Source: Isoetes taiwanensis (taxonomy: Eukaryota > Streptophyta > Lycopodiopsida > Isoetales > Isoetaceae). Taken from it: a stretch of 64,000 nucleotides of DNA. Shown here piece after piece: positions 9,436 through 20,762 of the stretch. The number at the start of each line of letters is the position of its first letter. Position 1 is the first letter of the stretch. Position numbers and translations under genes: made by a program. The stretch spans positions 24,259,335 through 24,323,334 of the forward strand of contig JAJEKV010000010.1 of assembly GCA_021234155.1 (NCBI GenBank), given 5' to 3'. The notes beneath the pieces are model-generated. The model was not told where the DNA came from. It ran no database searches and saw only the letters and a program-made list of their open reading frames with translations.

Positions 9436-10693
9436 CTAGTAATAGTGCCCAGCGTTGCTGGGCATAAGGTTGGCATTAAATGTTTTGGCCGCAATTAGAA
9501 ATGTTTTGAACAATGTTTTATAAGAAATGTAGCTCTATGCTAGATAGTGTTGGATCTGTATATTTTTTTAGCTTTAAGTGGTGCTTGTTCATAGCAAGTC
9601 TAAGTGAGGAAATTGTTAACCTGAGTTTGTTTTGGGTTAAGACTATAGTCAAAGTTTGTAACTATACTCAAAGTCTATAACTGTTTGTGAGGTTGGACAT
9701 AAGATGGCACATTGTAAATGACAGAGATTGGCAAACTTCTCAAAAACAACTGAAACAAACGTGCACGCTTTGCTTGAGTCTCTCTCTCTCTTTCTTGCTG
9801 TGACTTAGTATCCTCCCTCCCCCTCCCTCCCCCCATCCCTCACTCTCTATGATACTACCTATTGAGCATAGTACCAAATCCAACATTGCTGCGCTATTAG
9901 TTTTTTGTGTTTATAGGGATGGGCTATATGATTTTTTGTGTTTATAGGGTTGTGCACAGTTAGAACCTATAAGTTTGAGTTTCTTGCATGTTAAGCTAGT
10001 TTCTCCCCAGCATTTTAGGGTTTCATTCATCATGACATACACATTAATTTCACATATCAAGTACATTTATGTTTATTAAGCTTGGAGGAGCTTAAATATA
10101 TGCATTGAATAATGCCTACACATGACATATTCATGAAGTTGACATATTCATAAAGCTTATTGTACACTGGATTGGCATGCTTTTGTTTTAAATGCATCTT
10201 GTGTCTATCCATGCAACATATGTAGAACAATATATGCAACATATGTTTTAGGCACATGTTTGTGGTCTTTTGTTGACGCATTTTTTTGTAAAAATGTTCT
10301 CTAGGTTTTTAGAATAATGAAACAGATAACATTTGTATCTTGCCCCTCAAAATTGCATTTGCGGTATTGAATAATTCTTAGCCAATGGCAATATCTCTAT
10401 GCTCCATCCCAACCTGCAATAGCAAATGCTTCAATCTACCGGGAATGAACAAATACATGTGAGGATTCCATTTATTAGGGACAAAGAACTAAAGAAAGAA
10501 ATATGCATGGCCACAAACAATTAAGAAGGATGAGAGTCATTGTAGCACAAATGCTCAATAGGAATCCTGTGCTTAACTTATGATAGAAGAAGAAACTTGG
10601 CTGAAATCGGGTTTGGCATGCTATCTTAACAATAAAAGTGCATGCACAAGTAGCCTCGACAACAAATATATCAAAATAGCATAGGTTAAAAAA

Positions 10694-10905
10694 TTTGGAT
10701 TGGATGTGAATGCCAACGATCTTGTTGTGTCTTGTATGCTTTCAATGAATATCACGGGAGCTTGCACATTGTTGTGTCTGTGTGCTATATAGAAAAAAAT
10801 TTGGATTGGATGTTAATGCCAACGATGTTGTGTCCTGTATGCTTTCAATGAATATCTGGGAGCTTGCACATTGTTGTGTCCTGTATGCTATATATATATG
10901 ATTCT
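10694..10905. repeat. 106-bp tandem duplication
   Basis: TTTGGATTGGATGT followed by AATGCCAACGAT and CTTTCAATGAATATC occurs at 10694 and again at 10800, with small indels. It lies within Helitron C and is non-coding. Confidence 0.8.
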
Positions 10906-11250
10906 CTGGAAGCTCGTAGAGGCACTATAAAGGTACAAAAGAAATACCAACAGTCATTATATTTTCACAAAGTTAACATGAAATTAAGCAATCACCAATG
11001 TCAAGGAGTAATAGAAAATACATTATGTTTCTTGATACTGGTACAATAAGCAAGAAGTACAACATCAGTTTAGAGCAGAGCAGACCCACGAATTGCTTCA
11101 ATCTTATATTATAATGTTTTGTTGTAATTCCTGGATTTGGATCCAGCCCTAGATTGGTTGGCTGAGATCCATCTTAGTAATTTCGATGGTCAGGATTTTT
11201 AGGGCGATTTTTAGGGCTTGCAAAAACGGAGAGAAGCGCGGGGATTTGGC

Positions 11251-11540
11251 ATGGCTCCTCCGGCGCCCAACAGAATGAGATGCCTATACATTTACAATCG
11301 TAATGGTGTGTGCCTGCATTACCATGTATGGGATAGACACCCTTCTCCACATTGAGCCCGCATCAGGATCACAAGCTCATGTTCGGGCTTCTCTTCTCTA
11401 GGTTTTCGATTCCGGCACCATTACCATGTATGGGATAGACACCCTTCTCCACATTGAGCCCACATCAGGATCACAAGCTCATGTTCGGGCTTCTCTTCTC
11501 TAGGTTTTCGATTCCGGCAAGATCGATGGTCTCATTTAGT
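11251..11540 (+). pseudogene. Captured TRAPPC1/BET5-like first exon, duplicated and broken
   Basis: From ATG at 11251 the frame reads MAPPAPNRMRCLYIYNRNG then VCLHYHVWDRHPSP. After a +1 shift it continues TLSPHQDHKLMFGLLFS. YxxNRNGxCLxYxxW.R followed by PQQDHKLMFGLLFS is the N-terminal signature of TRAPPC1 (yeast Bet5), a small longin-fold subunit of the TRAPP vesicle-tethering complex. The second half of the exon is repeated in tandem (units at 11318 and 11420, period 102 bp). The frame is broken, so no functional subunit is expected. It lies inside Helitron D next to a kinesin exon piece, so it is a captured fragment. Confidence 0.7.
11318..11520. repeat. 102-bp tandem duplication inside the captured TRAPPC1 exon
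   Basis: ATTACCATGTATGGGATAG starts at 11318 and again at 11420. The two units are almost identical up to GGTTTTCGATTCCGG, differing at GCCCGC versus GCCCAC. This suggests a recent local duplication after capture. Confidence 0.9.
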
Positions 11541-12140
11541 ATCTCTTGAAGTGAGATGATTTTTTCCTATCTACGGAAACTTCATTGCCGACCATGCATA
11601 CTGCAGGTGGAGGTATACACCATCTTGCTACTTTCGTTTGTATAAAAGATGAATACAAAAGTTAAATTCTCTTTGGCTCTTCATGGCTTTGCTAGAAGAG
11701 TTGGGTTGTTGGCTATGTTTTGTATAAGGAAGCTTTTCTTCTTGCTCCAAATATAAACAATTTCGAGCTTTGTTGGTTGCTTTCGAATAGCATTTGGCAT
11801 TCGGATGGGCATCCACTTGCTAGCATTCGTAGGTGCATAGTATCGGGGCCATGATTTATAACCTTAATCCATCTTGGCCAAGTATATCTCTGCTTAAGCA
11901 TGTCATACTTACATGGAGCTAGACTGGACCAACCTAAATATATGGCGTGCAGAATTGGACTTGCAAAGCGCCATAGCTGCAGCAAGTCTAGCCTTATCTA
12001 GCTCTCGTTTGTTTTTTTCTCGTTTGTTTTGTTGTGGGTTGAGAGGTCTCATAATGCCTAATCTTTCGTTTCTTTTATTGTACAGATAATGCATGCTAAT
12101 GAAGTGGCCTCTTTGTCATTTTTACGTTGGAACAGGGCAA

Positions 12141-12208
12141 AGGTCATCCGTAGAAGGTGATCCTCTTAAAGAGGCGACCAACATCAACAAGTCTCTTCTA
12201 ACACTTGG
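12141..12208 (+). pseudogene. Captured kinesin motor-domain exon fragment
   Basis: The plus strand reads RSSVEGDPLKEATNINKSLL followed by TLG and then GTATGC, a splice donor. EGxxLKEAxxINKSLxxLG is the conserved switch II/alpha-4 segment of kinesin motors. The normal preceding LAGSE of switch II is not found upstream, so only part of an exon is present. The exon border is at the usual place after LG. It is in the same orientation as the TRAPPC1 piece, as expected for gene fragments gathered by a Helitron. Confidence 0.75.
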
Positions 12209-13355
12209 GTATGCATGTCACATTTTATAGCCCAAATAATACTGAGACCTCGATAATAAACCTATCCATGCGGGCAAGTTATCATGGCATTAGTGCAAAA
12301 GAGTGCCGCCGATTTTCATATTCTGCAACTGCTTCAGTGGAAATTATTTTGTATGTTTGCTGCTATACAGTTTCAAATTGATCACAGTTTGTTCAGGGAA
12401 TAAAATTCGAGCTAAAGTGGGAGCTTTGATGCAGTGGAGCATTGTGCTACATTATTATGTTGCAGCAGTTTTTCACAGGGCCATGGCTAGGAAGGCACCG
12501 GATCGAGGGCTTATGTCTTTGTATTTATTGGTCTGGCTTGGCTCTTGCTCTTCATTCCTCCGAAAAAGAGGTAAGAAAGAGTATCTTGGAAAAGACACTA
12601 GGGTGGGTTCAAGGAAAATCTCAACACTTTGCTACAAAGAAAAAGGACCCGTGTGCTTTCACGGCGATGTGGAAGCAAGCATATTGTTTACAAGGATATG
12701 TGTGGTAAACATTTGTTAGTACCTAACATCATCACACCATAATCATTCTTTGTGTCATGCCTCAATATGACCATGCATCTCTCTACATCTTCAAGTATTA
12801 AGACATTCAGATGGTTCAAACTTCATTCAAAAATACCACTCTACATTAAGAAATACCATACCACTCTACATTAATAGATATGGTGCAGATAGAGGTAATC
12901 AAGCACAATGTCCATGATGTTCTTGCCATCATTAATCAACTTATATAATTATATTTTAGCATTCTGCGGTTGGAGTCTTGGCACAAAACTGAAGAGTTCG
13001 CTATATAGTATGTGTGCACTTTGCCAATATTCTGTAACTCTAATAAAAGGTTCATTTTCTTTGCTCCAAAATAGTGCTCCTGAGCAATCGCTAATGTAGG
13101 CTTGATTCATCATCTGACTAATACGGGGTTTGGACGTAGTAATCTTTGGCACTTAATGAGAAAATGGCAATCCATCTGCAGATTGTAAGTTGAAAAGAGA
13201 TAATAACTCTTTTATGGACGTTACAACAATATCAAAATTGGTTTATCTATATGCTAAATGTATTTCTAATTTCTACATGTTTCTAAACATTCAACCTATG
13301 CGTAGAAAATATTAAGACATTTGATCAAAGGAAATAATACAAAACAAAGAAAGCC

Positions 13356-13391
13356 GCCTCCTCCTCCTCCTCCTCCTCCTCCTCCTCCTCC
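13356..13391. repeat. (CCT)n microsatellite
   Basis: About twelve uninterrupted CCT units. The polyproline open frame over it is a by-product of the repeat. Confidence 0.95.
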
Positions 13392-14655
13392 AAACTCTTT
13401 AGACTATTCAGAAGAGAAATTGAAAAGATCAAAACCAATTGCAAATGAGTATATAGAAGAATCAACAATAACATGTCTAATACCACCAAGAAGCAATATC
13501 ACTTAATATTATAGGCACCCCAACATTTGCAGGTTCCAAATTATGCCCAGCAACGCTGGGCACCATAACTAGTAAAAGATTAAAGCTGTCTGGTCACATA
13601 TCAAATCTCATAGCTAAAAAATGTTAGCAAACATATTACTTAAAGAAGGATCATGTCTGCAAGTTAAATTCCAAGCTTGTCTGAAGGGAGACATTCTAAA
13701 ATTGTCCAAATTGATAAAGCAGCATTGCATATAAAACACAGAATGAGTGGCCTTAAGATCACTTTTGCAACCAAGAGTATTAATTAAAACTTGCCAAAGG
13801 CAGCTTGAGAAATTTTCAGCTTGCTGATTGGTAAGAATTAAAGCATGGGTCAAACATAATATCAAGGAGAATAGTTTTTTATAGTCTACGCACAAATTGC
13901 TATTACATGCATGCTTTTTAGCAAAAAAATCAATTTTCTGTTGATGGGATCATCTATGCCACACCAGGCTGATTTCTTTGTAACCTATGCAAGAATATAT
14001 TATATAAAGCCTACAAATAAAAAGACCTCATGCGTGCGCCATCTTAATTTCTAAAACCTCAATAGAATCTAGAAATAATGACAATAACAGTAGAACAGTA
14101 GAATGTAATGCAAAAGGATGCAGGAGCGCCATACTGACCGCTTCTTGCCTTGGAACCATAGCTATCAAGTCCAGAGGAGCTATTGAAGCTTCACATTCGA
14201 TGGCGAGATCCACTTTCCCCTCCTTTTCCGCTACTTCTAATCGAAGCCCAAATCTACTTATTAGCACTAAACACTTTGAATGTGATATTTAAGAGCAGAT
14301 CGATCAGCTTTGGCAAATAGATCATCCTCATCGATCTTCATCAATCTGGAAAATGCAGTTGAAACCCAGATGGAATGAAAATATATTGTTTGAGCCTATG
14401 CATGCCCATGCTATTGCCCTGTTCAACTATTCTTTAGCAAACATTTTGGCAACATCAAATCCTTGTAGGCCTTCTGCTGCCCCAAATACCCTGTAACGGT
14501 CATGGCTGCCTTAAAGAACGTTCATGCAACTTTGAGCAACATCCCGCAAAAGCTACAAAAGATCTCTCTCGAAGTGCTCAAGTGCTCCAACAATTCATTC
14601 CTAATTTGCATCATGCAAGTAGACATGGCATCTTCTATTACCATGTCTCGCATCC

Positions 14656-14787
14656 CTAATCTCTAATCTCCGAGCATAAACAACCAATCACCGACATCGC
14701 AACCTTGCCCTCAACCTCGAAAACCTTGTAAAGCTCCTCGGGGCTTCTCCCAAGTCCTGCGAGGGTCCCATTAACTTCGTTATCCAT
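14656..14787 (-). pseudogene. Short coding-like segment inside Helitron C, not recognised
   Basis: A 43-aa minus-strand frame starting MDNEVNGTLAGLGRSPEELY. Soon after its stop, another frame reads MRDMVIEDAMSTCMMQIRNE and on through ELLEHLSTSREIF. The composition is protein-like and balanced, and the two frames look like one damaged exon, so this may be a captured host fragment. I cannot assign a family. Confidence 0.3.
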
Positions 14788-15104
14788 CAACCAATACTGT
14801 TTTGATTTGAAAAACAAAAGAAACCTAACTCTAAATAACGTAAGCCTCTACCGTTCTGAAGCTTCCACCCGCCTTCGCCATAGCTCGCCATAGCCATAGC
14901 CATACCCGTCTTGAAGCGATTCTATGTTGCATAACTGCCATCGCCGAGGGAGAGGAGATGCAAAATCGTTTTTGGTTCTGTGTTGCAAATCTTGCATCAC
15001 CGAGAGCTGAAGAGGAGATGCGAAATCGACCGTCCAAATTTTCAATCGAATCTTGGCCATCGGATCTAGGGCGTGGTCCATTACACAAACATTATAATAT
15101 AAGA

Positions 15105-16087
15105 TACTCTTTTGAGTACAATGTGATGGCAACCTTTTCTCAACAACTGCTCTTCCCTTTTCATCCCTTCTGCTTTTGTGTGGCATAGACTCTGCATTGA
15201 AATCAATATATTTTTTAAATATCTCCCTGGCAGCCAAGGTCCTAGCTGTTGGTCTCAACAAACCATTATTTCCATGTAAAGCAATCCTGTTCCCCTCTGC
15301 CTGTTTTTTTTGCCAATTATGTCATGAAGAAGTTGGAATTGCATGGATGTTCTGCCATGCTTTTGCACATATCCATTTGCCTAGCAAAGGGTATCTTTTT
15401 CTGTTTGGGTTTCTTTCATCCTGAAGTGCATGCTCGAAGATTGTGTACATGTAGGTCCTCCTCTCATCAACAGTGTACTCTTGAAAAGTGGCTCTTGCTT
15501 CCACCAATTGTTCTATTGTAAAGAATTGCATACAAGCACTTCAACAACAATCTGAGCCCCTAACCTTCACCATTATCTCACGTTTGGTGTCACTAATCAA
15601 CTTGACTCTTTTGCTAGGATAATGTCTGGCAACTGATACTTCTCCCCTTTTGCCTAGGTTTAGAGTTCCAACTGCCAATGGATCAATATCAAGACAATCA
15701 TTGTCCCCAACAACCTCGGGCTCGAAAAAAATATAATCCTCCACAAATTGAACACTACTTATAGGCCATGCCATGATGCAAGGAACCTCCAATTGCTTGA
15801 CACAACCAAAACATTCCTTGTCACCCAAACCTTTACCTTTCCAGTTGTCTTCCAACATCGAAATTGCAATACCAATATTGTCTTCCCTAGCCTTTCATCA
15901 TTAACGACTTGACCGGGATCGCTAGCACAATGACTCCTTGGCCTACTATTTCCTTGTTGCACTTGTGCATGATTCTCACCTTCTTGTTCCTCCATTGCAC
16001 CCTACTATAGAGGACTAATTGTTTTTCTTCAACATTCTTGCTAGGAGTTGGTTTTTCATTGATATTGCTCTTTTCAATATGTTGCAC
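15105..16087 (-). pseudogene. DUF7869 transposase-like gene, N-terminal part
   Basis: The upstream part of the same gene. It holds the blocks ECFGCVKQLEVPC (about 15820), QFFTIEQLVEARATF and LGKWICAKAWQNIH (15531-15322), and LRPTARTLAAREIFKKYIDF (about 15258). It ends RAVVEKRLPSHCTQKS exactly at the Helitron boundary (15105). With the Helitron removed, CTQKS reads in frame into ILEEVNSLL at 9433. One in-frame TGA lies near 15541, there is a frameshift near 15320, and the 5' end beyond about 15860 is ambiguous between frames. The start codon is not certain. Confidence 0.68.
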
Positions 16088-16099
16088 ACCATCTTGAGT

Positions 16100-16550
16100 T
16101 GGAGAGGCACCATTGACCTAGGCAAATTGCACCCTTTTTAGTCAATGAGTAGGAAAAAATTATTACACCATAAGATAAAAAATGTACGTACATTTATGGA
16201 ATATGTAGAGGTAAATCAAATTTTTTTAAAAGCAAGAAATTCCTTGGAAATAGGTTGAATATAATAATAAGAATGGGTGTAAACGAAATCATTTAAAACA
16301 AGAATTTTCGTGGCAACAACAAGGAAATGACATTTATATAAATATATCCAAATTTTAATTATCAAAAATTTGGATATATGATTTATATAACTGATAGCGT
16401 GAGAATTTATTATCCATATAATAATATACCCTAGATGATATAGCTGGCGGGAATTTCGTACGCCTGGCATGTTATTTGAGGCAATCAATTATTCACGTTA
16501 ATTTCTAATTAACCCTATATTCTGTCCAAAAAAAATTTTGTCTGCCCGCC
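16100..16550. other. AT-rich spacer with a small hairpin
   Basis: No gene is seen. It contains a 15-bp inverted pair, ATATATCCAAATTTT at 16342-16356 and its complement at 16365-16379, which could be the core of a tiny MITE. No target duplication was identified. Confidence 0.6.
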
Positions 16551-16855
16551 ATGAAGCGTTCAGCCTCAGCGCTCGAACTTTATGAAGAACCCGAGGTCTC
16601 CTCAAAGAGACGTCGGGTTGAAGAACCCCTCAATCCCCAATAGATTTTCTTTCCCAATTTCTCCTCGATTCCAATTCAGGAGGATGAAGAGGAGGAAGAG
16701 GAGGAGTTGGAGGAAGAGGAGGAGTTGTCCTCTCAAGAACACATGACCGCTCTGCCCAGGGGGGTTGGCTTGACCACGAAAACAGAATGAAATCTCTGAA
16801 GAGTCGGAGGAGGAGCACAAGGCACCCAAAGATTTAACTATCATAGATAACCACT
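16551..16855 (+). pseudogene. Acidic, NLS-bearing protein exon, broken; family unknown
   Basis: From ATG 16551 the frame reads MKRSASALELYEEPEVSSKR, RRVEEPLNPQ and then TAG at 16641. The same frame continues past the stop with SSIPIQEDEEEEEEELEEEE and SSQEHMTALPRGVG to a TGA near 16788. A +1 shift then reads EISEESEEEHKAPKD. SSKRRRVEEP looks like a nuclear localisation signal, followed by a Glu-rich stretch. This is most simply the first exon of a nuclear-protein gene with one CAG-to-TAG stop and one frameshift. I do not recognise the family. Confidence 0.4.
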
Positions 16856-18377
16856 AGAAAACCACTATGATAGTGGTTTCCCATGCAAAAATAATTTTCC
16901 TTAATAAAATCCACCTATTATAGTGGTTTTTAGAATGGAACTATGGTTTTGCATGCTAGTTTATACTCTTATATGGTTAATTGAGACTGATGAAGGTTTT
17001 TATCCAGGTCTTTGCTACGAGTTTGGCATGTCATAGTGGTTAATTATGCAATTTGCAACATTGAGAAGAAGAAAGTAATGCTTACTAGTTTTTTTACACA
17101 TGTAGATGGTTTTGGGAGTGGTTTTAACTGGCAATACTTCAATGTTCATATATATGGTTTAACAAAGTCCTTTTATTTGTGATTTTTCATTTGGATTCTT
17201 TAAGCAAGCACGGCTTGCCAAAACGTTAGTGGTTTTTGACTGGTAATACTATAATGTTTCTAGACATAGTTTAACAATGTCTTTTTATTTGAGGTTTTTC
17301 ATCGTAATTTTTTGGGCTAACATGAGTTGCCAAATTGTTAGTGGCTTTTAACATGGTTTGGTGGTTGACTTTTTTACTTTCCTGTTGAGATAGATAGATA
17401 GATAGTATGTTAACGTCACGCCACTAGGCAGCATCCAACTGGACATGTGACCACACACCACACTACATTGCTCGGTTGGGCCCTGCCCCCAACCACCTTA
17501 CATTGCGTCTGTTAGGATTTGACCCCCAACAGTACCGAGTGCGATTCTGGGCACCACATTGCTAGGGAACTAGTGTGTTACCACTAGACATGGTTAGTAC
17601 ATGGTTTTACATCTAATTTTCTAGGGTAATATGATTCTAAACTTCTTAATGGTTTTTTACATGGTTTGTTGGTCGATCTTTGTAATGTAGTAGCTAACAT
17701 GGTCTATGGCCGAGTTTTTTTTTATGGTATTTTATAGTGGTATTATCCAATCTTAATGAGCATATTTCGGAGGTATTAAGTACACCATTCATCCCTACAT
17801 ACTAATATCAAGGATGTTGAGGGAAGAGAGTTATGAATCAACATGTTGTTCACATCGTCATTTGTTGTAGTTGAATTCATTGCTAATAATCATCACCTAA
17901 GTGAGCAGTGTGTGTGATTCAACGATAACAATACATAGGTGCTCAATAATGTTTGACATTCAGCCTGTCATTAAAAAGGTTTGAGATAATGATATACATT
18001 TTGCTCTGGAGGGGAAGGTCCGAGTCTAGGCATATTAAACAACATATTCCCTCTCACACAATCTGGGCCAGAAATTTTTTTAAGAAACTGATGTGGAGGA
18101 CTGAGTGCTAATTACCTTAACATTTAGCTATTTTTCCATTGAGTGTGGTGTTAGATTGATTTATTTTACCCCGCAACATATGTCTTTGAGGGGCAAAATT
18201 AAGTCTCAAAACCACATAGTCAGTGTGAAGACATCAAACTGATTTTGTAGTTGTGGATTTGCATTCATTATCTTTGGGTATTATTATTTTAAATGTTAAA
18301 GTTTGTTTCTTCTAGATCATTTGTGATATTGAGAAAGGAACAAATGAAAGTAATTTGGGATTAAATAATATTTTAAT
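16856..18377. other. Non-coding stretch
   Basis: No gene is seen. It opens with the hairpin AACCACTAT / ATAGTGGTT (about 16859-16878), and TAGTGGTT words recur to about 17750, which suggests remains of an AT-rich inverted-repeat element. A GATA tetranucleotide run lies near 17390. Between 18378 and 19004 the minus strand has two open frames of 92-101 aa (one ending HVDEESWKKFVEQRWKRQ) that I cannot place. Confidence 0.5.
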
Positions 18378-19150
18378 TCAATGATGTAGTTCATTTTTAA
18401 AAGCATGTGGTTTATGCACAATCACAGTTATCTCGATGGCATACAACATGATTGGAAATAGTCTAGACAAACATAGTCTGACTGGTCTGGTATGTGAAAA
18501 TAGGCGAACAGAAAACTCAGTCATGGCATATGAAAATAGGCGAATGACTGAACTTTTGCAATTCAAAAACATTCCGTGGCATATGAAAGCTTTTTTGAAT
18601 AAAGAGTAACCTAAATTAGGCAACCGAAAAACATTCTTCCCTCCTTCTAGTGCATAGGCTTTCATCTTTGCCAAAATTTGCATTAAGAAGACTTGACAGT
18701 AGCATTTTAAAGTTGTTCCATGTGCCTATTGCCTTTTCCATCGTTGTTCCACAAACTTCTTCCAACTCTCTTCGTCCACATGCATTGGTCTGGGTGCATT
18801 ATTGTTGCGGACTTTTCTGCGAAGGTGTTCCCTGAAATTGCAAATTAGAGAATCTTCTAAGTTGTACATACCTAGACATTTAACAAAGCAAAGGTTGCCC
18901 TTAGCCTTCCTAAACTTATGGATCCTGTTACTATATAAGAGAAACTTATAAACAGGACTTACTAATTTCAGTATACTACCAAGACAACAAAAGCAGGTTC
19001 CCAATGCTTAACAAACATTTTATTAACAGCAAAGACTTAGAATTCAGATTTTTGAATAAAATGCTCACCATATCAGATTCCCTTGTTGCTTGATCATACA
19101 CTTGTCACATCTAAAAAAGTAAATAAAGAGCTTTAGATATTTGTGAGATA

Positions 19151-19411
19151 TTGCTTGGAGACTGCATGTCCAAGAGAAAGAAGAGCAAGACGCGTTTGGG
19201 TCGTGCAAATGCGAGGCCTGAAAAAAGAATTAGGACATGTCCCTATTACACCAACCCACAACCCGTGGTTAAAAATCACAATTCTGAGGTTGTTGACATA
19301 GAACAACTATTGAAGGCTTCTAGGGTGAGCATGGATCTTTGTACCTTACTTCAAGTTGCACCGAAGTATAGAGATCTATCTGCAACTCAAGCTTGTGTGG
19401 CAATAGAATGA
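19151..19411 (+). pseudogene. Possible LTR-retrotransposon gag-pol fragment
   Basis: An 86-aa plus-strand frame, basic at the N-terminus (SKRKKSKTRLG). It then reads VVDIEQLLKASRVSMDLCTL and LQVAPKYRDL. The LLQVxPxYRxL wording resembles the linker before the protease in plant Ty3 polyproteins, but the match is short. No flanking protease or LTR is seen. Confidence 0.25.
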
Positions 19412-20132
19412 GGGCATCCACAACTTGTGGCGAATTTGCGGCTAGGGACTTGGAATTTGCCAAAAGTTGTGGACCTTTTCACAATAATACAATGCCTTCT
19501 AACTTGTAGCATCACCTAGGGATTGTTACCATAACCATCTAAAGCCTTTCTGAGGACAAACAAACCAGCATTGTGCTAATTCATTATAGTTTGTAGAATA
19601 TGGAGCTCAATTCATTCAAGGTTACAGTTATACTTCATGCAAGCTCAAGTGTGCCTCCCATTGTCAAATTGAAGTACATTGAAGACTCTAATGGTCCAAT
19701 CTCTCATTCCTAGACTTTGAATTTGGAGAGCATTTTTACTAGTTACAGAGAATTTTCTTTGCTCTCAAATAGTAGCTTTTGAGTTGAATGCCAGACCTAG
19801 TGCATTGACCAAACGGTTTAGTAGTCTCTGACACGAACTCTCAGGTCACCTAGACATCCAGGAATTTACCAAGTTGACCAAGTGTTCCCATTGCGAGAAT
19901 CTAAAGCGGAAACACTAGACTCCCTATCAAAATTGCTATGAATTTTTTAGCCTTTAGATTCAAATACACTCGCCTCTAGAAATTTTACCTTCAGCTTTAG
20001 ATATTTGTGAGCTATTGCTTGGAGGCAGCATAAGCTTATATTGAAACAAATATTTTGGAATTTTTCTTATTTCACATTAATGACAACAGAAACCCTAGAA
20101 TACGTTGAGGAAGAACCTCAAAACCTAATGCT
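19412..20132. other. Non-coding stretch
   Basis: No gene or clear repeat is seen in this AT-rich stretch. Confidence 0.5.
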
Positions 20133-20251
20133 ATGGCGGTGGCGGTGGACGTTTCGATCGGCAGGATGATCAATGATGGCTACTGGCAGAGAAACGGGGG
20201 CTGGCTAGCTGATTGCTGGCCCCAGAAAAATTCCAAGAAGAATCCTTCAAC
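20133..20251 (+). pseudogene. Possible first exon interrupted by a foldback element
   Basis: ATG at 20133 opens MAVAVDVSIGRMINDGYWQR and continues to PSTIS, followed by a GTACCT that could serve as a splice donor. Upstream GCTATGGCGGTGGCG gives an acceptable plant start context. The foldback element begins 40 bp later. The protein is not recognised; it may be chance. Confidence 0.25.
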
Positions 20252-20762
20252 GATTTCAGGTACCTATTTGCATTGTGGTTCTGAAGGGAGTGAAATTTTT
20301 TTTAGTATAACAACCAACACATAACTACCATTAACATTAATTAACACAACCATTGGGTCCAACGCATTTAAATTAAAATCCCCCTTAAACCCCCTTTGGT
20401 TTGGGTGCATATTCACACGGGGGGTGACTCCGGGCAACGAGAGCTGTTGGATAGGCATATTCACCCCTTATTCCTTAATCTACACCGTACGTAAAGTTCC
20501 TCGTTTATGGGGTATGCAAGTACAAAATTTGCTATACTGTATAACAAGATTTGCAAAATACAATAAGATTTCAAGCAAAATACTATATGGTGTTGATTTT
20601 GTACGTGAAAAATATAATTATAAGGGCTCTCGCTGCCCTACGTCACCCCCCGTGTGAATATGCACCCAAACCAAAGGGGGTTTAAGGGGGATTTTAATTT
20701 AAATGCGTTGGACCCAATGGTTGTGTTAATTAATGTTAATGGTAGTTATGTGTTGGTTGTTA

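Larger units (their letters stand above)
11102..13572 (+). mobile_element. Helitron D (plus strand), nested in Helitron C, with captured exons
   Basis: It starts TCTTATATTATAATG at 11102 after A and ends with GCCCAGCAACGCTGGGC (13544-13560) plus ACCATAACTAG at 13572 before T. The length is 2,471 bp. It carries a TRAPPC1-like exon piece (from 11251), a kinesin motor exon piece with a splice donor (12141-12208) and a CCT microsatellite (13356-13391). No helicase or Rep motif is seen, so it is non-autonomous. A minus-strand open stretch at 11713-11985 and a plus-strand frame at 12303-12719 are unrecognised and could be further captured DNA. Confidence 0.88.
9436..15104 (-). mobile_element. Helitron C (minus strand), inserted in the DUF7869 gene
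   Basis: The 5' end on the minus strand is TCTTATATTATAATG at 15104, preceded by A. The 3' end is the hairpin GCCCAGCAACGCTGGGC with CACTATTACTAG ending at 9436, followed by T. Removing it restores the host frame, which is strong proof of both borders. Helitron D is nested at 11102-13572, so the element's own length is about 3.2 kb. Its own DNA (9436-11101 and 13573-15104) has no RepHel. Possible captured exon pieces on the minus strand are at 14656-14787 and 14028-14267 (an unrecognised 79-aa frame). It also contains a 106-bp tandem duplication at about 10694-10905. Confidence 0.88.

Noticed and set aside
13321-13506. Polyproline ORF
   Set aside because: It is created by the CCT microsatellite and contains no other protein-like sequence.
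17401-17600. Possible SINE or LTR piece with GTTAGGATTTGACCCCCAAC
   Set aside because: No A/B box pair, terminal repeat or second copy could be shown.
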